Source: an uncultured Lachnospiraceae bacterium
Lineage (GTDB): Bacteria > Bacillota > Clostridia > Lachnospirales > Lachnospiraceae
NCBI GenBank assembly: GCA_945643825.1
Contig: CALZEZ010000030.1
Location: 1-10,614, forward strand
Length of the DNA stretch: 10,614 bases
Reading direction: 5' to 3'
Shown here: piece by piece, positions 7,496 through 10,614 of the stretch
How the letters are laid out: each line of letters opens with the position of its first letter
How positions within the stretch are numbered: the stretch's first letter is position 1
Made by a program: the position numbers and the translations under genes
Notes under the pieces: model-generated
Database searches by the model: none
Seen by the model: the letters and a program-made list of their open reading frames with translations, nothing else
What the model was told of the DNA's origin: nothing

Positions 7496-7816
7496 ATGAT
7501 TGGTAGACGTCATTACATTTTTACGAAGAAGAAGAACTCTGCAAAAGCGGTTATGGCCACGATTCTGGGAATAATTGCGTTAGCCTCTTATGTGTTGGTG
7601 ATTTATCTGTCCTACCAGAGAGGGGGACAGGCAGCAGAATCGTATGGAATAACTGGCTTTTTTATTACCGTGTTTGCTTTTGCCGGGTTGCTTTTGGGAA
7701 TTTGGTCAAGGTTTGAAAAGGATATGTTCTATTTCTTCTCCTACCTTGGGATTGTGCTAAATACGCTGGCGCTATTGGGAATAAGTGTTGTCCTGTATGC
7801 GCCGAATCATATGTGA
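7496..7816 (+). CDS. Small three-helix membrane protein (possibly DUF6142-like)
   Basis: A 106-residue protein with a short basic N-terminus (RRHYIFTKKKNSAK) and three hydrophobic segments at about residues 18-40, 51-71 and 77-102. A conserved-looking RGGQAAESYGITGF loop joins the first two, and a WSRFEKDMFYF loop joins the last two. ATG 7496 is the only usable start: upstream the frame stays open to a TAG at 7439-7441 but contains no ATG, GTG or TTG. The ribosome binding site is weak (GGGCCGAG just upstream), so translation may be low or depend on the stem-loop at 7455-7474. The pattern resembles what I recall of DUF6142-type small membrane proteins of Lachnospiraceae, but I cannot verify the family. 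No enzymatic motif is visible. It ends 21 bases before the aminopeptidase gene, suggesting co-transcription with it. Confidence 0.85.
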   Translation: MIGRRHYIFTKKKNSAKAVMATILGIIALASYVLVIYLSYQRGGQAAESYGITGFFITVFAFAGLLLGIWSRFEKDMFYFFSYLGIVLNTLALLGISVVLYAPNHM

Positions 7817-7837
7817 TGAGAGGTGTGAGAGGTAGAT

Positions 7838-9925
7838 ATGGAATTTGAATATGATAAGGCAGAGATGGAAGAGCGGTTTGAGCTGGCCTATGAGAGGATT
7901 GCCGGGATACCGCAGGAGCATATACTGGACGACAATTTTCAGAGCTATTTTAGCTTTGTCTCAGATTTTCTGATGTTTATGAAGGAAACCTATCGATTTG
8001 TGGAAAGCGGGGAGCTTAGGACAGTATCTCTGGAGAAATTGCAGGAACATAACCACAAGCTTTATGAGGATATATTGCCGGAGCATTATGAGCAGAGCTA
8101 CGCCAACCCGACGTATGCAGTAAAGCAGTTGGGGCAGGAGCATGGGGCAATGCTCGCATTCCTTTATACGGAGCTTCGTGCGCTGATTGCATATGCTTAT
8201 GAGAGCAGGCTCATGGAGACTGTAATCAGGCTGGAGCTGTTTCTGGAGATTTACGGACTGTTTCTCTGCGAGAAGGAGGAAGGCGGAACACTTCCGGCGC
8301 CGGAGTCGGTCAGACGGACGCTTTACTGGTTCTTTAGCGATTATTCAGAGCTCGCGGCCGACGAGGTGGTTGCTGCGCAGATTGATGCGGATCGTGATTT
8401 TGCTGTCAGGATTATTATGGAGAGTGATTTATCGGACCTTCGTTATCTGTATTACTTTGGGGAATATATTTCGGAGCATGAGCTCCGTCAGGCTAGACAT
8501 TTGCTTTCCATGAGTCAGGAACAGATTGACCGGATGGCACAGACTTATACGGAAGGATATCGGAAGGGCTTTGAGCTTGCCGGCAAACCGCTGCATAAGA
8601 AGAAAACGGTCTGTGTCTATTACCGGATTGGCTTTGAAAGAATGATACGTAAGGCAATACAGAACTTTGAAAATCTGGGGCTTAGAACCACAATGTTTCG
8701 CGCCGCTGTGAGTGCATTTCAGAATAAGTCCGTTGATAAGGTTGGGTATTATGGCGCGACTGTTAATAAGCAGTATGATTATGATCACAGAGAGGATAAG
8801 GCTCTGTTCTTTGATGCCAAGTATTGCAGCAGACGTCTGGAGGTATTACACGCGGCATATGAGGCAAGAAAACAGCAGGCTGCAGAATATGCTGGTCCGG
8901 CAGTGGTAGAAACCTTTGGAGAGATCCCGTTTGAACCACAGGATAAGAAGGAAAGCTTAAAGCTTGATGAAGCACAGCAGAAGCTGCAGGTGAAGTTTCA
9001 GATGCAATCAGGCATGCTCATGCGGGAATATATTAATTATGAAGAGAGGAGCTTTACGATTATTGCCTTCCCAACGCCGCATATCGGAGAACTCTATGAA
9101 GAGATTTTTGAGGAGATTGTGCGGATAAATACATTGGATTATGATGAGTACAGCCGGATTCAGAAGAAGATTATTGATGTTCTGGATAAGTCAGAATACT
9201 GTGTAATCAAAGGAATGAATGGCAATCGCACGAACCTGAGGGTCGAACTGTGTAAGCTGAAGGATCCATCTAAGGAGACAAAATTCGAAAACTGTGTGGC
9301 AGATGTAAACATTCCGGTTGGAGAGGTGTTCACCACACCTGTTTTGAAGGGAACGGATGGTGTTTTGCATGTTTCCCATGTTTTTTTAAGTGCTCTGGAA
9401 TACAAAAATCTGGAGCTTACCTTCCGGGACGGAAAAATTGTGGACTACTCCTGCAGCAATTTTGACGATGAGAAGAAGAACAGAAATTATGTTGAGGAGA
9501 ATCTGTTGTTCCATCATGAGACACTTCCAATGGGAGAGTTCGCGATCGGAACTAATACGACTGCCTATGTGATGGCTAAGAAGTATGATATTTCCGGAAT
9601 CCTGCCTATTCTTATTGCAGAGAAAACCGGACCTCATTTTGCGGTGGGTGACACCTGCTATCCTCATCAGGAGGAGGTTGATGTCTATAATCCCGACGGA
9701 AAATGTATTGTGGCAAGGGATAATGAGATATCTCTTCTTCGTAAGACGGATCCTTCCCAGGCCTATTTTAACTGCCATACAGATATTACGATTCCGTTTG
9801 AGGAGCTGGGAGCGATCACGGCAGTAACAGCGGATGGAATCGAATATCCGATTATTGAGAAAGGCCGCTTTGTAGTAGAGTGGTGTGAAGCACTCAATGT
9901 CCCTCTTGAGTCGGCATTCGCTTAA
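7838..9925 (+). CDS. M29-type metallo-aminopeptidase with long N-terminal extension
   Basis: A 695-residue cytosolic protein whose C-terminal part matches peptidase family M29 (aminopeptidase T, AmpS, PepS), enzymes that remove N-terminal residues using two metal ions. Counterparts of the family metal ligands can be placed in order: Glu496 (VGEVFTTP), Glu567 (MGEFAIGTN), His600 (GPHFAVG), His647 and Asp649 (NCHTD), with Tyr608 (GDTCYP) near the expected catalytic tyrosine. Spacings are close to those of aminopeptidase T. The LELTFRDGKIVDYS strand is also typical. The first part of the M29 fold seems to begin near residue 255 (KKKTVCVYYRIG). The preceding 250 or so residues are mainly helical, have no signal peptide or membrane segment, and resemble nothing I recognise. 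Typical M29 enzymes are only about 400-420 residues long. The ATG at 7838 follows GAGAGGT. Aminopeptidase activity is inferred; the extension may alter substrate choice or oligomerisation. Confidence 0.88.
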   Translation: MEFEYDKAEMEERFELAYERIAGIPQEHILDDNFQSYFSFVSDFLMFMKETYRFVESGELRTVSLEKLQEHNHKLYEDILPEHYEQSYANPTYAVKQLGQEHGAMLAFLYTELRALIAYAYESRLMETVIRLELFLEIYGLFLCEKEEGGTLPAPESVRRTLYWFFSDYSELAADEVVAAQIDADRDFAVRIIMESDLSDLRYLYYFGEYISEHELRQARHLLSMSQEQIDRMAQTYTEGYRKGFELAGKPLHKKKTVCVYYRIGFERMIRKAIQNFENLGLRTTMFRAAVSAFQNKSVDKVGYYGATVNKQYDYDHREDKALFFDAKYCSRRLEVLHAAYEARKQQAAEYAGPAVVETFGEIPFEPQDKKESLKLDEAQQKLQVKFQMQSGMLMREYINYEERSFTIIAFPTPHIGELYEEIFEEIVRINTLDYDEYSRIQKKIIDVLDKSEYCVIKGMNGNRTNLRVELCKLKDPSKETKFENCVADVNIPVGEVFTTPVLKGTDGVLHVSHVFLSALEYKNLELTFRDGKIVDYSCSNFDDEKKNRNYVEENLLFHHETLPMGEFAIGTNTTAYVMAKKYDISGILPILIAEKTGPHFAVGDTCYPHQEEVDVYNPDGKCIVARDNEISLLRKTDPSQAYFNCHTDITIPFEELGAITAVTADGIEYPIIEKGRFVVEWCEALNVPLESAFA

Positions 9926-9941
9926 GATTTCCTTAAATATC

Positions 9942-9970
9942 TTGCATGGAATATAAAAGTTTAGTAAACT
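9942..9970 (+). promoter_or_regulatory. Candidate promoter for the purE-purM operon
   Basis: TTGCAT (9942-9947) and TAAACT (9965-9970) are 17 bases apart in the AT-rich 104-base gap before purE. This gap is the longest in the window and the natural place for a purine-operon promoter. Both boxes are imperfect (about three and four of six consensus positions). No purine riboswitch core or PurR box is apparent in the gap, and no strong terminator for the upstream peptidase gene was seen there. Confidence 0.4.
9958..9970. repeat. Palindrome AGTTTA-G-TAAACT, possible operator
   Basis: Perfect 6-base inverted arms around a single G, overlapping the putative -10 box upstream of purE. It is too AT-rich and short-looped to be a terminator. 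A dimeric repressor site is possible, but such AT-rich palindromes also arise by chance. No regulator is encoded in the window. Confidence 0.35.
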
Positions 9971-10029
9971 AGATGTGGTATGTGGTCAGAAGTATGAACC
10001 ATAAGAAATGAGAAAAGGGAGACGAAACA

Positions 10030-10530
10030 GTGGCACAGGTTGGTATTGTGATGGGCAGCGATTCGGATATGCCGGTTATGGCAAAGGCTGCTGATATTTT
10101 AGAGGAGCTCGGGGTTTCCTATGAGATGACGATCATCTCAGCACACAGGGAGCCGGATGTTTTTTTTGAATATGCAAAGACGGCAGAAGAGAAGGGCTTT
10201 AAGGTAATCATTGCAGGAGCGGGAATGGCAGCGCATCTTCCCGGAATGTGTGCGGCGATCTTTCCGATGCCGGTTATCGGTATTCCGATGCATACGACAT
10301 CATTAGGGGGAAGGGATTCTCTCTATTCCATTGTTCAGATGCCAAGCGGAATCCCGGTGGCTACCGTTGCAATCAACGGAGGCGTGAATGCAGGATTGCT
10401 TGCTGCCAAGATTCTTGCAACGTCAGATGCCGGTCTTTTAGATAAGCTGAAGGCTTACTCCGAAAAGTTAAAGGAGCAGGTTGAGGCAAAGGATGCACAT
10501 TTAAAAGAGGTAGGATATAAAAATTACTAG
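10030..10530 (+). CDS. purE: 5-(carboxyamino)imidazole ribonucleotide mutase / AIR carboxylase
   Basis: A 166-residue PurE, acting in the carboxylation step of purine synthesis that yields CAIR. Key motifs are GSDSD (residues 9-13), ISAHR with the catalytic-region His39, and GAGMAAHLPG (63-72). These are followed by the GGRDSLYSIVQMPSGIPVATVAI segment and NAGLLAAKIL. The length is normal for bacterial PurE. Two types exist: class I rearranges N5-CAIR and needs PurK, whereas class II carboxylates AIR directly. I cannot decide between them by eye, and no purK is adjacent. The start is GTG 10030, with GGGAG at 10017-10021 at eight-base spacing and the conserved VAQVGIVMGSDSD following immediately. 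purM starts 16 bases downstream, so this is the first visible gene of a purine operon. Confidence 0.97.
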   Translation: MAQVGIVMGSDSDMPVMAKAADILEELGVSYEMTIISAHREPDVFFEYAKTAEEKGFKVIIAGAGMAAHLPGMCAAIFPMPVIGIPMHTTSLGGRDSLYSIVQMPSGIPVATVAINGGVNAGLLAAKILATSDAGLLDKLKAYSEKLKEQVEAKDAHLKEVGYKNY

Positions 10531-10546
10531 AAAGAAGGATATTGCG

Positions 10547-10614
10547 ATGGATTACAAGACAGCCGGCGTGGATATTGAAGCCGGATATGAGTCAGTGGAA
10601 CTCATGAAGAAGTT
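10547..10614 (+). CDS. purM: Phosphoribosylformylglycinamidine cyclo-ligase (3' truncated by window)
   Basis: Only the first 22 codons lie in the window (ATG 10547, preceded by AAGGA at 10535-10539). The visible residues start MDYKTAGVDIEAGYESVELM, which matches the highly characteristic AIR synthetase N-terminus, where the D-Y-K-x-A-G-V-D-I-x-A-G pattern is near diagnostic. PurM closes FGAM to AIR using ATP, giving the AIR consumed in the PurE step, so the two neighbouring genes encode consecutive activities. The 16-base gap to purE supports one transcript. The rest of the gene, including the ATP-binding region, is outside the window. Confidence 0.9.
   Translation, partial: MDYKTAGVDIEAGYESVELMKK

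Noticed and set aside
9924..9943. AAGAT...ATCTT inverted repeat after the peptidase gene as a terminator
   Set aside because: The stem is only five AT-rich pairs and no T run follows.
9926..10029. Possible purine riboswitch or PurR box before purE
   Set aside because: I see no purine-riboswitch core and no PurR-type paired boxes; the leader after the candidate promoter is under 60 bases.

Overview
The window looks like a stretch of chromosome from a low-to-moderate GC Gram-positive of class Clostridia, most likely Lachnospiraceae. This rests on gene content and style: strong AGGAGG-type ribosome binding sites, a GTG start on pyrE and purE, a type-2 (about 307-residue) PyrF, a PurM N-terminus of clostridial character, and small membrane proteins of a kind I associate with that family. 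All genes are on the + strand and tightly packed. The longest gap is about 104 bases, and I see no RNA gene, CRISPR array, insertion sequence or prophage signature.

Layout: (1) bases 2-2930 hold two overlapping half-transporter genes (the first cut by the window edge) that form one heterodimeric ABC exporter. The first subunit carries a non-catalytic Walker B and switch loop, and the second carries the matching altered signature motif. (2) 2960-4492 encodes an alpha-D-phosphohexomutase of the unusual TASHLP subgroup. (3) 4504-5556 encodes a TPR lipoprotein. (4) 5581-7255 holds pyrF and pyrE, the last two steps of UMP synthesis, with a good sigma-A-type promoter candidate between them. (5) 7286-7816 contains two small membrane proteins, one of only 50 residues, separated by a stem-loop with a GTAA tetraloop. 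(6) 7838-9925 encodes a 695-residue M29-type metallo-aminopeptidase with a helical N-terminal extension of about 250 residues. (7) 10030-10614 starts a purine operon: purE, then the first 22 codons of purM.

How the genes fit together: pyrE uses PRPP, the precursor that also feeds the purine pathway containing purE and purM, so this is a nucleotide-synthesis neighbourhood interrupted by peptidase and membrane-protein genes. The exporter, mutase and lipoprotein are contiguous with pyrF (gaps of 29, 11 and 24 bases) and could be co-transcribed with it, but no functional link is evident. Most of the window is ordinary core genome. The less explained parts are the 7256-9925 block (tiny glycine-patterned membrane protein, hairpin, second membrane protein, extended peptidase) and the direct pyrF-pyrE junction without pyrK/pyrD. 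I found no convincing wholly new system.
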